Below are positions 16,757 through 25,449 of a DNA stretch of 64,000 nucleotides, one piece after another (position 1 is the stretch's first letter; the number at the start of each line of letters is the position of its first letter). The stretch lies in assembly GCF_000374845.1 (NCBI RefSeq), contig NZ_KB895418.1:248001-312000 (forward strand). The letters run 5' to 3'. The notes under the pieces are model-generated. The model did not search any database. It saw only the letters and a program-made list of their open reading frames with translations, and was not told where the DNA came from. This stretch comes from Paenibacillus terrigena DSM 21567 (GTDB taxonomy: Bacteria; Bacillota; Bacilli; Paenibacillales; Paenibacillaceae). A program made the position numbers and the translations under genes.

Positions 16757-17383
16757 ATGAGTAAGGTATTATTCGTAAAAGCAAATGATCGTACAGCAGA
16801 ACAAGCGGTGAGTGTGCAAATGTACAATGCATTCTTATCGAGCTATAAAGAAGCAAATCCATCGCATGAAATTATGGAACTAGATCTATTCGCTGAGAAT
16901 ATGCCATATTACAACGCAACAATCATGAATGGTATGTTCAAAACAGCTAACGGCTTCGAGACAACTCCTGAAGAGCAAACTGGCGCAGCTACGGTGAACA
17001 AGTACTTAGACCAATTCTTATCCGCAGATAAAGTCGTATTCGCATTCCCGCTATGGAATATGTCCGTCCCAGCAGTACTTCACACGTACATTGACTACTT
17101 GAACCAAGCAGGCAAAACATTCCGCTATACAGCACAAGGTCCTGTAGGGCTTGTAGGTGATAAGAAGGTTGCGCTTCTAAATGCGAGCGGCGGCGTATAT
17201 TCGGAAGGACCACGTATGCATGAAGAAATGGCCCTTAAGTTCATGGAATATAACATGAATTTGTTCGGCGTGACAAATATTGAGAAACTTGTGATCGAAG
17301 GACATAATCAATTCCCAGATCGTAGTGCAGCGATTGTAGCAGAAGGTCTAGAAGCAGCAGTGAAATTAGCGGCAAGATTCTAA
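16757..17383 (+). CDS. azoR: FMN-dependent NADH-azoreductase (AzoR)
   Basis: Flavodoxin-fold quinone/azo reductase of 208 aa that uses FMN and NADH and protects against quinones and other thiol-reactive electrophiles. Family motifs are MSKVLFVKAN at the N terminus, the FMN-binding FPLWNMSVPAVLHTYIDYL, and the LLNASGGVYSEG loop. The ribosome site is CCGGAGG. It precedes trxB by 33 bases and may share its transcript, which links it to the thiol-redox theme. In Bacillus related genes are controlled by MarR-type electrophile sensors; no such site is evident here. Confidence 0.92.
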   Translation: MSKVLFVKANDRTAEQAVSVQMYNAFLSSYKEANPSHEIMELDLFAENMPYYNATIMNGMFKTANGFETTPEEQTGAATVNKYLDQFLSADKVVFAFPLWNMSVPAVLHTYIDYLNQAGKTFRYTAQGPVGLVGDKKVALLNASGGVYSEGPRMHEEMALKFMEYNMNLFGVTNIEKLVIEGHNQFPDRSAAIVAEGLEAAVKLAARF

Positions 17384-17416
17384 TCCAAATTCGAGGATAA
17401 CAGGGGGAATGTATTC

Positions 17417-18343
17417 ATGACAACGTATAAATCTATTGTAATCGGGACGGGACCATCGGGACTCACAGCAGCTATCTATTTGGCTCGTGCGAATTTGAAT
17501 CCGCTCGTGATCGAAGGACCGGAACCAGGGGGACAGTTGACGACCACGACGGAAGTGGAGAACTTCCCCGGTTTTCCAGAGGGTATCCAAGGTCCAGAAT
17601 TGATGGACAATATGCGTAAGCAAGCGGAGCGCTTCGGTGCGGAGTTCCGTACAGGATGGGTGACGAATGTGGATACATCCGTACGTCCATTCACGTTAAC
17701 GGTGGAAGGGATCGGACAAATTTCCGCAGAGACACTCATTATTTCGACAGGGGCTTCAGCGAAATATCTTGGCATTCCTGGTGAAAAAGAAAACGTTGGC
17801 CGCGGTGTGAGCACCTGTGCGACTTGCGACGGATTCTTCTTCCGCAATAAGAAGATTATCGTCGTAGGTGGCGGGGATTCTGCCATGGAAGAGGCGAACT
17901 TCTTGACGCGTTTTGCCTCGGAAGTTGAGGTTGTGAATCGTCGTGATGAGCTTCGTGCCTCGAAGATTATGCAGGATCGTGCGCGTCAGAATCCGAAAAT
18001 CCGGTGGTCGCTGAACCGTACACCGCTTGAAGTGGTTGCTTGGGATCAAGGTGTTACAGGATTGAAAGTTCGTAACAATGAGACCGGTCAAGAGGAAATT
18101 ATCGAAACGGAAGGTCTATTCGTGACGATCGGTCATACGCCGAATACGAAATTCCTAGGTGGGCAAGTTACTACGGATGACCATGGCTATATTGTCGTGA
18201 AGCCGGGAACAACCGAGACGAATATCCCAGGGATCTTCGCTTGTGGCGATGTCCAAGATACGAAGTATCGTCAAGCGATCACAGCTGCAGGCAGTGGATG
18301 TATGGCGGCCCTAGAATGCGAACGTTTCTTAGAAGCACACTGA
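17417..18343 (+). CDS. trxB: Thioredoxin reductase
   Basis: NADPH-dependent flavoprotein that reduces thioredoxin, 308 aa. The FAD-binding GTGPSGLTAAIYLARA is at the N terminus, PGGQLTTTTEVENFPGF follows, and the redox-active CATC is at Cys134-Cys137. The NADPH-binding segment is VVGGGDSAMEEANFL, and the C-terminal FAD motif is FACGDVQDTKYRQAITAAGSG. AGGGGG precedes the ATG. Next to azoreductase and upstream of a glutaredoxin-like gene. Confidence 0.95.
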   Translation: MTTYKSIVIGTGPSGLTAAIYLARANLNPLVIEGPEPGGQLTTTTEVENFPGFPEGIQGPELMDNMRKQAERFGAEFRTGWVTNVDTSVRPFTLTVEGIGQISAETLIISTGASAKYLGIPGEKENVGRGVSTCATCDGFFFRNKKIIVVGGGDSAMEEANFLTRFASEVEVVNRRDELRASKIMQDRARQNPKIRWSLNRTPLEVVAWDQGVTGLKVRNNETGQEEIIETEGLFVTIGHTPNTKFLGGQVTTDDHGYIVVKPGTTETNIPGIFACGDVQDTKYRQAITAAGSGCMAALECERFLEAH

Positions 18344-18438
18344 AGTTCAAAAATCACCTTATGATCACGATGAAATACTGAGAGGTTACTCGACATCGAA
18401 TCTTGCATTCAAACTCGAAGAGCATATGCTTACGTAGT

Positions 18439-18457
18439 ATGTTTCCAATGGAAACAT
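18439..18457. promoter_or_regulatory. 19-base perfect dyad before the glutaredoxin gene
   Basis: ATGTTTCCA-A-TGGAAACAT is a perfect inverted repeat with nine-base arms in the 246-base gap between trxB and the glutaredoxin gene. No T-run follows it, so it is more like an operator than a terminator. The rest of the gap shows only A/T-rich sequence and no clear promoter hexamers. Confidence 0.4.
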
Positions 18458-18589
18458 TTCACGTGCTCATTTAGGTTTTGCCTAAACTCCGCTCCTCCTT
18501 CTTCGTTTTCAAGCAACCTTCTCGGTGCTAATAAGTCGATTTTTGAACACCTATTTTAATAAATTAATCAAAAAGGAGTGTATTTGAAC

Positions 18590-18826
18590 ATGGCAGATAA
18601 CAACGTCATTGTCTACTCGCGTAACTATTGTCCACACTGTGTACAGGTGAAGAAATACCTGGAGGAGAACAATGTTGCTTTCGAAGAACGCAACGTGGAC
18701 ACGAACGAAGCATACATGGAAGAACTGTTCAACCTTGGTATGCGCGCCGTGCCGGTAACGGTTGTTGGTGAGGAGAAAATCCTCGGCTTTAACACCACGC
18801 AATTGAAGCAAGTTCTAAGTATTTAA
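18590..18826 (+). CDS. Glutaredoxin-like protein (CPHC)
   Basis: A 78-residue glutaredoxin fold with active site CPHC (Cys14, Cys17) and the cis-proline/GxVGF region AVPVTVVGEEKILGF. The fold and length fit the YruB/NrdH-like group, reduced by glutathione, bacillithiol or directly by thioredoxin reductase. ATG 18590 has AAGGAG at the right distance; GTG 18578 lies inside that site. The position behind trxB suggests direct reduction by TrxB, which is inference. Confidence 0.9.
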   Translation: MADNNVIVYSRNYCPHCVQVKKYLEENNVAFEERNVDTNEAYMEELFNLGMRAVPVTVVGEEKILGFNTTQLKQVLSI

Positions 18827-18876
18827 TCGCTAGCGATTGAACTGCAATTGGTTTTAACATCATCCAAACTCCATTT

Positions 18877-18925
18877 ACCGCTTGTGCGTCAAGGGATTTC
18901 CCAGCGCATAAGCGGTCTTTTTTTT
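18877..18925 (+). terminator. Intrinsic terminator
   Basis: Stem ACCGCTTGTGCG with CGCATAAGCGGT (one G-T pair), followed by C and eight Ts. Confidence 0.88.
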
Positions 18926-18981
18926 GTGGAATAATTTAGGGTTAATTGGTAAAAATATGCTTCAAAAGGATGGTGTGGCCC

Positions 18982-19656
18982 ATGTGCAGACGATTTTCGT
19001 TAAGCGCCGATTTGAATGAAGTACAGGAATATTTTAAGATCGATACCGTATTAACTTACTACCGTAAACGGTACAATATTGCGCCTACACAGGATATGGC
19101 CATCATAATGCGGGAGGGGAACGAACGCAGATTAGATCAAAGTCGCTGGGGTCTATTTCCTTTCTGGGGAAAGGACGCGATCAATGCAGATATCGACGCC
19201 GTTCATCGGAACCCCGCTTATCCGAAAATGATCGATCGTCGAAGATGCATCATCCCGTGCAACGGATTTTACTATTGGAGAACAGTTGGTAAAAGAAGCT
19301 ACCCGATTCGGGTCGTCATGAAGAATCGTGGAATTTTCGGCGTTGCTGGGCTGTATGAGAACTGGCGGGATACACGAGGTGTAGAGGTCAGAACCTGCAC
19401 ATTGTTGATGACAAATGCGAATACGACGGTACGTGAATTCGATTCCCGCATGCCAGCAATTCTGGATGAAGAGGGAATGGAAGCTTGGCTGGATCCTAAC
19501 TTGCGCGGTGTCAATAATCTTAGATCCTATCTCAGACCGCATGAGGATACACGCATGGATATGTATCCCGTATCTCCACTGCTGGCGAATGATGCGTTCG
19601 ATACAATGGAATGTATTCAGCAGATGGATATGAAGATGGCTTGGGTGAAGGAATAG
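18982..19656 (+). CDS. SRAP (YedK/HMCES-like) family protein, divergent active site
   Basis: Member of the SOS response-associated peptidase family, which crosslinks abasic DNA through Cys2. The start at 18982 gives MCRRFSL with the required Cys2 and AAAGGA upstream. Family landmarks are YNIAPTQ, WGLFPFWGK, an Asn in AINADID, RRCIIPCNGFYYWR and FDSRMPAIL. Two residues taken as catalytic in E. coli YedK differ: the Glu of the GxYEW motif is Tyr98, and the His of the HxRMP motif is Asp154. The length of 224 aa is normal. It may bind or shield abasic sites with altered chemistry. No LexA-like box is visible upstream. Confidence 0.85.
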   Translation: MCRRFSLSADLNEVQEYFKIDTVLTYYRKRYNIAPTQDMAIIMREGNERRLDQSRWGLFPFWGKDAINADIDAVHRNPAYPKMIDRRRCIIPCNGFYYWRTVGKRSYPIRVVMKNRGIFGVAGLYENWRDTRGVEVRTCTLLMTNANTTVREFDSRMPAILDEEGMEAWLDPNLRGVNNLRSYLRPHEDTRMDMYPVSPLLANDAFDTMECIQQMDMKMAWVKE

Positions 19657-19678
19657 GAAGCGAAAGGGAGGGGGTGGC

Positions 19679-21061
19679 ATGAACGATCTTTCGGGGCAGA
19701 ATCCGTCGGTAATGCCTCTGCTTGACTATACGAAACGGATGTTTGAAGACAGCGAAGACATTGTTCATCGGACCTTTCCTGAGATTAGCTTGGAGATCAT
19801 CTATTCCAGTGTACTCATCGATAATAGCGCGATGTATCGTGAGGTTATTGTGCCGCTCAGCAACATTAAAGAGAGTGAAGTCAATGACCTCATGAAGCGC
19901 GAACAATTTGTCGCATTGGAATCGGGCGAAGATATCGTGGCGAAGATTCTAGATGGACATGTCGCGATTTTCTATCAGCAGCTAGCGTATGTCATCAGCG
20001 AATATGGGCCGGAATACCGAAGCATCAGTGTATCTCCGTCCGAAATGGTGGTTGCCGGGCCGAACGATGCTTTCGTGGAGTCGCTAAATACGAACATATC
20101 TTTAATTCGAAGAAGGTTGAAGAATCCGACCTTGAAGTTCAAGTCTTATGTGATCGGTTCACAGGCGAAATCCAAGATGGTTATTGCTTATTTGGAAGAT
20201 CATGTGAACCAGGATTGGCTCTCGGAGCTGGATCAACGCATTGAAGAGATTCAGACCGACAGCATTCAGGATACGCACATTCTCGTGCAATACATCGAAG
20301 ACGATCAAATATCGATGTTCCCGCAATTCCATATAACCCAACGCCCAGATGTCGTGATCTCGAAGCTACTGGAAGGCAAAATTGTTGGTTTGCTCGAAGG
20401 TAGTCCGAATGCGTTCAGCGCGCCAAGCCAGTTCTTTGATTTCCTGGAGTCGCCGGATGATTACGGCCAGAGGTGGATCTACGCGATAATTATCCGGTTT
20501 TTCCGCTATTTGGCGGTGATCGTCACGCTCTTAGGAACGGCGTTATATGTCGCGATTACGACATACCATTATGAGATGGTTCCGCAGGAACTACTCATTA
20601 GTTTATCGGAATCCAGGAGTAAAGTGCCGTTTCCCCCAGTGATTGAAGCGTTGATCCTGGAATTGACGATCGAATTTCTACGTGAAGCTGGCATTAGGCT
20701 GCCAATCCGCATCGGTCAGACACTTGGCATCGTAGGCGGTATTGTCCTCGGAGAGGCATCCGTCGCGGCAGGATTCACGAGCAATATTTTGGTTATCACT
20801 ATAGCAGGATCCACACTCGCTTCCCTGGTACTGCCGAATTACACGATGTCAATTGCATTCCGTTCCTTCCGATTTCTCTTTATCATACTTGCCGCATTGT
20901 TCGGTAATTTCGGGATATTCGTCAGCGTCATATTCCTGGTCAATCATCTTGCTGGCTTAACGAGTCTAAATACGCCCTATCTCTATCCGCTAGCTCCTGC
21001 CTATCCGAAGACTTGGAAATACACTTTCATGCGCTCCCCTTATCAAAAAAATAAAAAATGA
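19679..21061 (+). CDS. Spore germinant receptor subunit A (GerA family)
   Basis: A subunit of an inner-membrane germinant receptor in the spore, 460 aa. A soluble N-terminal domain of about 250 residues is followed by about five membrane segments in the C-terminal half. Family blocks seen are SEVNDLMKREQFVALESGEDIV, PNAFSAPSQFFDFLESPDDYGQRW and PVIEALILELTIEFLREAGIRLP. A strong GGGAGGGGG site precedes the ATG. First gene of a three-gene ger operon. GerKA-like by overall look; the germinant is unknown. Confidence 0.93.
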   Translation: MNDLSGQNPSVMPLLDYTKRMFEDSEDIVHRTFPEISLEIIYSSVLIDNSAMYREVIVPLSNIKESEVNDLMKREQFVALESGEDIVAKILDGHVAIFYQQLAYVISEYGPEYRSISVSPSEMVVAGPNDAFVESLNTNISLIRRRLKNPTLKFKSYVIGSQAKSKMVIAYLEDHVNQDWLSELDQRIEEIQTDSIQDTHILVQYIEDDQISMFPQFHITQRPDVVISKLLEGKIVGLLEGSPNAFSAPSQFFDFLESPDDYGQRWIYAIIIRFFRYLAVIVTLLGTALYVAITTYHYEMVPQELLISLSESRSKVPFPPVIEALILELTIEFLREAGIRLPIRIGQTLGIVGGIVLGEASVAAGFTSNILVITIAGSTLASLVLPNYTMSIAFRSFRFLFIILAALFGNFGIFVSVIFLVNHLAGLTSLNTPYLYPLAPAYPKTWKYTFMRSPYQKNKK

Positions 21062-21074
21062 GGTCGATTCTCGC

Positions 21075-22208
21075 GTGAATAAACGTCGGACGCAAGAAAA
21101 GGTCCATCCCATACATATCTCGATCTTGGTCTATAACATCCAATCGGGAATCGTTGTGTTCTACCTCCCCAATTACGCAGCCGCCGGATATGGAACGAAT
21201 GGGTGGATCAGTATCCTGTTCATGTCCGCGATCGTGATGCTGAATATCTTTGTGATCTCTTGGCTGTACCGGGCAGGCCATGGCGCATCCGTGTTCGATA
21301 TCGTTGAATCACGCGTTTCTCGTGGATTTGCCATCCCGTTCTACATGATTGTCGTTGTGCTCTGGTGCGCAATCGCAGCGATCGTATTGAAGGAGTTCGT
21401 GTTGTTGATTCAAGATAATATACTGCACATGACACCCAATTATATCCTGGTAGGGATCATGCTTCTTCTGGCATTGCAATTGGTAACCAAAGGAATTTAT
21501 AACATCGTTAAAGCCTCGACTATCTTTTTTGGTCTTACTGTATGGGTCATTGTTTTTTTGTTATTCAGCATTCAAGAAATCGATCTCGTTCGGTACACGC
21601 CATTTATATTTCAGGGCGGGAGCTCTACGCTGAAATACAGTTTCCAAATCTATAGCGCCTTTATTGGATTTGAGCTATGCATGCTGCTGTTTCCTTTTGT
21701 ATCATCCGCATCACAGCAGAGCGCTGAGAACCTGGAAACCCAGCCGAAAACGAAATTGTTCAAAGCGATGTATTTAGGAAATCTCTATACGACTGCGATC
21801 TATTTAACGCTTACCATTGTTTCATTCGGGTTCTACAATGCACAGGAACTAGCTAATATCACTACGCCGACGGTGTATCTATTCTCTTATTTTCAATTGC
21901 CATTCGTTGAGCGGATTGATCTTCTCTTATTCAGTCTCTATTTGCCGAAGCTTATTCTTACTGTCGTGATGTATTTATGGGGGGCGCTTCAATGTATGGA
22001 ACGAATCTATTCGAAGCGCAAATCGAAGCTTTTAGCGACATGGATTGTCATCTTCTCTTATGTGATCTCGCTGGTTCCAATTTTGGGAAGGACATTGATG
22101 CGGTGGATGGATATCTTGTTTATCATTGAAATCTGTTTGAGTTTTGGCATTCCGATCCTGTTAGTGCTGTTGCTTCGTCTGAGAAAACCGAGGGTACAGC
22201 AACCATGA
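21075..22208 (+). CDS. Spore germinant receptor subunit B (GerB-type permease fold)
   Basis: A 377-residue membrane protein with about ten hydrophobic segments, related to amino-acid/polyamine permeases and carrying the germinant-binding pocket in known receptors. GTG at 21075 is the likely start, with AGG about nine bases upstream. It begins 13 bases after subunit A and overlaps subunit C by four bases (ATGA), which indicates coupled translation. Confidence 0.92.
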   Translation: MNKRRTQEKVHPIHISILVYNIQSGIVVFYLPNYAAAGYGTNGWISILFMSAIVMLNIFVISWLYRAGHGASVFDIVESRVSRGFAIPFYMIVVVLWCAIAAIVLKEFVLLIQDNILHMTPNYILVGIMLLLALQLVTKGIYNIVKASTIFFGLTVWVIVFLLFSIQEIDLVRYTPFIFQGGSSTLKYSFQIYSAFIGFELCMLLFPFVSSASQQSAENLETQPKTKLFKAMYLGNLYTTAIYLTLTIVSFGFYNAQELANITTPTVYLFSYFQLPFVERIDLLLFSLYLPKLILTVVMYLWGALQCMERIYSKRKSKLLATWIVIFSYVISLVPILGRTLMRWMDILFIIEICLSFGIPILLVLLLRLRKPRVQQP

Positions 22209-23326
22209 AGCAGGTTCGGTGGGTGCTTGTCGTCTTGGTACTATCGTTCTGTGCAGGGTGCAAAAAAGATCAACATATTATAGGTCAAGTAGGATTCGTG
22301 AATTCGGTTGCGATTGATCAGGCGGCCGAAGGAGGGGATATGTTCCGTGTGAGCGTGTCTATTCCGCGAAGATCGGAGACCGATCGCAATAAAACATTAT
22401 CTGCAGCGGCTCACAATTTCCAGGAAGCGATGATTAATTTGACGCGTCAGACTGATTTTTATGTGGGGAGCGGGCAAATAAGAAGCATTCTGTTCGGCGA
22501 GAAATTAGCAAAGAAAAATATAGAATTAGTCGTAAAAAGCTTTTTTAATAATGCATCGATAGGTGCAAGAGTTAAATTGCTCATCGTGAAAGGGCGAGCA
22601 GAAGATATCTTTACCAATCGTCTCACGAAGGATCCGATCGCCAGAGAATATATCTCCAGAGCGATGGAACGGCTTATTCAAAATTATGGCGTGCAGGAGG
22701 TCAATATACACACCTTCATGCGAGATTTCTATGATGATGGCGTGGATCCATTTGTACCGATGATTAAGATCGAGAAGGATGAAATTGTACAGGATGGGCT
22801 TGCGATTTTTCGGTACGGTCAAATGAAGTATCATTTAGAGCCGGTGTTATCCCAGTATCTATTTATACTGAGCGGTGGGTTCTCGGGCGCATCGCTACAA
22901 CTAAATCTGGAAAATCCGAGTGGAAATCAGAAGCAAGGAAACTCGAAAATGAACATAGGGCTCGAGCATATCAGGAATCTCCGTAAAATTAGAGTTCAGA
23001 CGCAAGATCCCCGGCATATGCGAGCAACGATCAAGCTTCAGATTTATGGAGAAATCAATGATTATGTGCCGAATGTGGATCTGAACATCGGGTCCGAGCA
23101 GATCAAACTAGAGAAAAGGCTGAAGAAACAATTCGAGACCGAAGTCCAAGCGATGTTGAAGTTATTGCAGCAATTGGAGCTTGATCCGATCGGCATAGGC
23201 CAGTATGTTCGGAATCAAATGAGTTATACGGCATGGAAGGCGTTAGATTGGCGCAAAGCCTATTCCCAAATGGATATAACATGTGAAGCGGATATTCGGA
23301 TTAAGCATGTACCGCGTATCTATTAA
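22205..23326 (+). CDS. Spore germinant receptor subunit C (GerC lipoprotein)
   Basis: A 373-residue lipoprotein with signal peptide and lipobox (CAGC, Cys19) followed by the family start GQVGFVNSVAIDQ. The GerC family is bound to the outer face of the spore inner membrane by its lipid. Further blocks are LTRQTDFYVGSGQIRSILFG and DPIAREYISRAMERLI. It overlaps subunit B by the ATGA at 22205-22208 and ends the operon before a strong terminator. Confidence 0.93.
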   Translation: MKQVRWVLVVLVLSFCAGCKKDQHIIGQVGFVNSVAIDQAAEGGDMFRVSVSIPRRSETDRNKTLSAAAHNFQEAMINLTRQTDFYVGSGQIRSILFGEKLAKKNIELVVKSFFNNASIGARVKLLIVKGRAEDIFTNRLTKDPIAREYISRAMERLIQNYGVQEVNIHTFMRDFYDDGVDPFVPMIKIEKDEIVQDGLAIFRYGQMKYHLEPVLSQYLFILSGGFSGASLQLNLENPSGNQKQGNSKMNIGLEHIRNLRKIRVQTQDPRHMRATIKLQIYGEINDYVPNVDLNIGSEQIKLEKRLKKQFETEVQAMLKLLQQLELDPIGIGQYVRNQMSYTAWKALDWRKAYSQMDITCEADIRIKHVPRIY

Positions 23327-23329
23327 AGA

Positions 23330-23358
23330 GTCTGCTGTTATCACAGCGGACTTTTTTT
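23330..23358 (+). terminator. Intrinsic terminator of the ger operon
   Basis: Stem GTCTGCTGT with ACAGCGGAC and loop TATC, followed by seven Ts. Confidence 0.92.
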
Positions 23359-23449
23359 GTACAGATTAACTATTGCAGGGTGCAGGGTTGAAGAGCTTAT
23401 CTGCCCAATGGTACATTGGATGCAATAGACATAATGGAGACGATGGATC

Positions 23450-24334
23450 ATGCGACGTGAAGAGATAGAACAACGAATACAAATCGGACTTGCAGGCTGG
23501 GGTGACCATGACGATATCTATCCAAGCGGCAGCAAATCGGGAGAGAAGCTGAAGATTTACAGCAGCCGATTTCCCATCGTGGAGCTGGATAGCTCATTTT
23601 ATGCTATCCCTACTCCAGACAGGATGCTGAAATGGATCGAACAGACGCCCGAGACTTTTGGATTCATCGTGAAAGCCTATCAAGGCATGACGGGACATAC
23701 GCGTGGCAAAATTCCTTTCTCAGATCCAAAAACAATGTTCCAAGTATTCCGGGAATCAGCGGAGGAGCTCCTGCGGGCGGGAAAGCTGAGGGCGGTACTA
23801 TTTCAGTATCCACCTTGGTTCGGCTGCGAGCGGAAGCATGTGGATATTCTGCGCAGAACCCGTGATTGGATGGACGGGCTGCCGGTCGCGCTGGAATTTC
23901 GGCATCAGAGCTGGTTCCAAGGAGAGACGCGGGATAAGACCCTTCAATTTATGCGTGATGAAGGTTGGATTCATTCCATATGCGATGAACCTCAGGTCGG
24001 TGAAGGGTCGGTTCCGATGGTGTTAGAGCCAACGAGTGAGGACTGTACGATTGTTCGTTTCCATGGACGGAACGCTTCTGGCTGGCATTCCAGTGGTCAG
24101 CCCAATTGGCGTGAGGTCAGATATTTGTACCGCTATAACGCGCAGGAGCTGTTGGAATGGAAAGGGAACATCATTAATTTACTCGAATCGACGAAAACCT
24201 GTTGGATGATCTTTAACAACAATTCTGGCGGGGATGCGGCCGATAACGCTCTGCAGCTGATGGAGGCCTTGGGGATGGATTTGCCGGAAATGCCTGGTCC
24301 GCCACCGTACCAATTGTCTCTTTTTGAGGATTAA
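23450..24334 (+). CDS. DUF72 (YecE-like) protein
   Basis: A 294-residue TIM-barrel protein of the DUF72 family. Typical blocks are IGLAGWGDHDDIYP near the N terminus, YSSRFPIVELDSSFYAIPTP, FGFIVKAYQGMTGHTRG, ALEFRHQSWF and YLYRYNAQELLEW, ending with NNNSGGDAADNALQLMEAL. Function is not established in the family. The ribosome site before 23450 is weak. It appears monocistronic. Confidence 0.88.
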   Translation: MRREEIEQRIQIGLAGWGDHDDIYPSGSKSGEKLKIYSSRFPIVELDSSFYAIPTPDRMLKWIEQTPETFGFIVKAYQGMTGHTRGKIPFSDPKTMFQVFRESAEELLRAGKLRAVLFQYPPWFGCERKHVDILRRTRDWMDGLPVALEFRHQSWFQGETRDKTLQFMRDEGWIHSICDEPQVGEGSVPMVLEPTSEDCTIVRFHGRNASGWHSSGQPNWREVRYLYRYNAQELLEWKGNIINLLESTKTCWMIFNNNSGGDAADNALQLMEALGMDLPEMPGPPPYQLSLFED

Positions 24335-24424
24335 GGAACGCTTTATTTTTTTCTCGTAGGGTCTATTGAATGTTTCATTTCCATCGGGTATGATACGTTA
24401 GACTGATTCATGTGGAGGGAACTT

Positions 24425-24823
24425 ATGGAATCACTGTTGGATATTACCGTTCATTCATCTGATATTGATCTGAATGGTCATCTTAATCATGTGAGATATG
24501 TTGAATTCATGGAACGGGGACGAAAAGCTTGGTATGAGTTGATTCACTTTCCACTGGAATCGTTTCATTCCCAAGGAATCATGACCTCAATCGTGAACAT
24601 CAATATGAACTTCCGGCGTGAATGTCACGAACACGATGCATTGCAGGTCGTGACCAAGCCCGTCAAGGTAGGAAGATCCAGCTACGTCTTTGATCAGACG
24701 ATCATCAATAGCGATCAATTGGTCTGTGCAGACGCACGCGTCACTTGTGTCATCATGGATCTGGCGACTCGGCAGAGCACATCCGTGCCGGACAAGCTGC
24801 GTTCACATTTTCCAAGCGAATAG
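24425..24823 (+). CDS. Hotdog-fold acyl-CoA thioesterase (4HBT family)
   Basis: A 132-residue hotdog protein of the YbgC/FAT type. The active-site region SSDIDLNGHLNHVRYVEFMERGR contains the catalytic Asp and the HxN pattern; MNFRRECHEHD and RVTCVIMDLATRQ are typical later strands. It probably hydrolyses acyl-CoA or acyl carrier thioesters; the chain length is unknown. ATG 24425 has GGAGGG six bases upstream, while the longer start at 24410 lies before that site. Confidence 0.85.
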   Translation: MESLLDITVHSSDIDLNGHLNHVRYVEFMERGRKAWYELIHFPLESFHSQGIMTSIVNINMNFRRECHEHDALQVVTKPVKVGRSSYVFDQTIINSDQLVCADARVTCVIMDLATRQSTSVPDKLRSHFPSE

Positions 24824-24865
24824 AAGTTATCAATTGGGGTAAGAAGCGACTGGAGGACGTTATTT

Positions 24866-25321
24866 ATGATGCAAGAATTACAACTTAACAACCAAGCCGT
24901 GGCAGAGGAAATATTAGCACTTCAATTGCCAGCATATCGCGTGGAAGCGGAAATCATCGGATCGGATGCGATACCGGCACTGCGGGATACGGTTGAATCC
25001 ATCATGTCGTGCGGGGAGACCTTCTATGGATGGCGTGAAGACGGGGAATTGGCAGGTGCGATTGCATATAAAATAGAGGATGGCGCACTCGACATCCATC
25101 GGTTAATCGTACATCCGAATCATTTCCGTAAAGGGATCGGAAGAAGATTATTACAATATGTTCTGCAAGAACATACACAATTCAAGAAGTTCATCGTCGC
25201 GACGGGCTCCAAGAATGTTCCAGCGATTCAGCTTTATCTTTCGGAAGGATTTGTTGAAATTGGAGGCTTCGAGCCTGTGCCGGGTCTGCCGATTACGAAT
25301 TTGGAGAAGGTCATTGCTTAG
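24866..25321 (+). CDS. GNAT family N-acetyltransferase
   Basis: A 151-residue GNAT enzyme. The acetyl-CoA motif is in LIVHPNHFRKGIGRRLLQYVL (R-K-G-I-G-R), followed by VATGSKNVPAIQLYLSEGF, the typical motif B with the conserved aromatic region. GGAGG at 24851-24855 suits ATG 24866. The substrate is unknown. It lies 42 bases after the thioesterase and may be co-transcribed; a terminator follows. Confidence 0.88.
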   Translation: MMQELQLNNQAVAEEILALQLPAYRVEAEIIGSDAIPALRDTVESIMSCGETFYGWREDGELAGAIAYKIEDGALDIHRLIVHPNHFRKGIGRRLLQYVLQEHTQFKKFIVATGSKNVPAIQLYLSEGFVEIGGFEPVPGLPITNLEKVIA

Positions 25322-25354
25322 TAACACAGTAGGCGAATAAGGGTTGAAAGTCTT

Positions 25355-25396
25355 AGCAGCTATGGACATGTGATATGTTCGTGGCTGCTATTTTTT
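25355..25396 (+). terminator. Intrinsic terminator
   Basis: A long stem pairs AGCAGCTATGGACAT with ATGTTCGTGGCTGCT (several G-T pairs) and is followed by ATTTTTTG. Confidence 0.85.
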
Positions 25397-25449
25397 GCCC
25401 AGGATAAATGTATGGAGCTGGCGGTGAAAATCGCATGGGAGGGAAAGCA

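Noticed and set aside
19153-19680. 175-codon minus-strand frame opposite the SRAP gene
   Set aside because: The plus strand encodes a recognisable SRAP protein; the minus frame has no start context and a low-complexity beginning.
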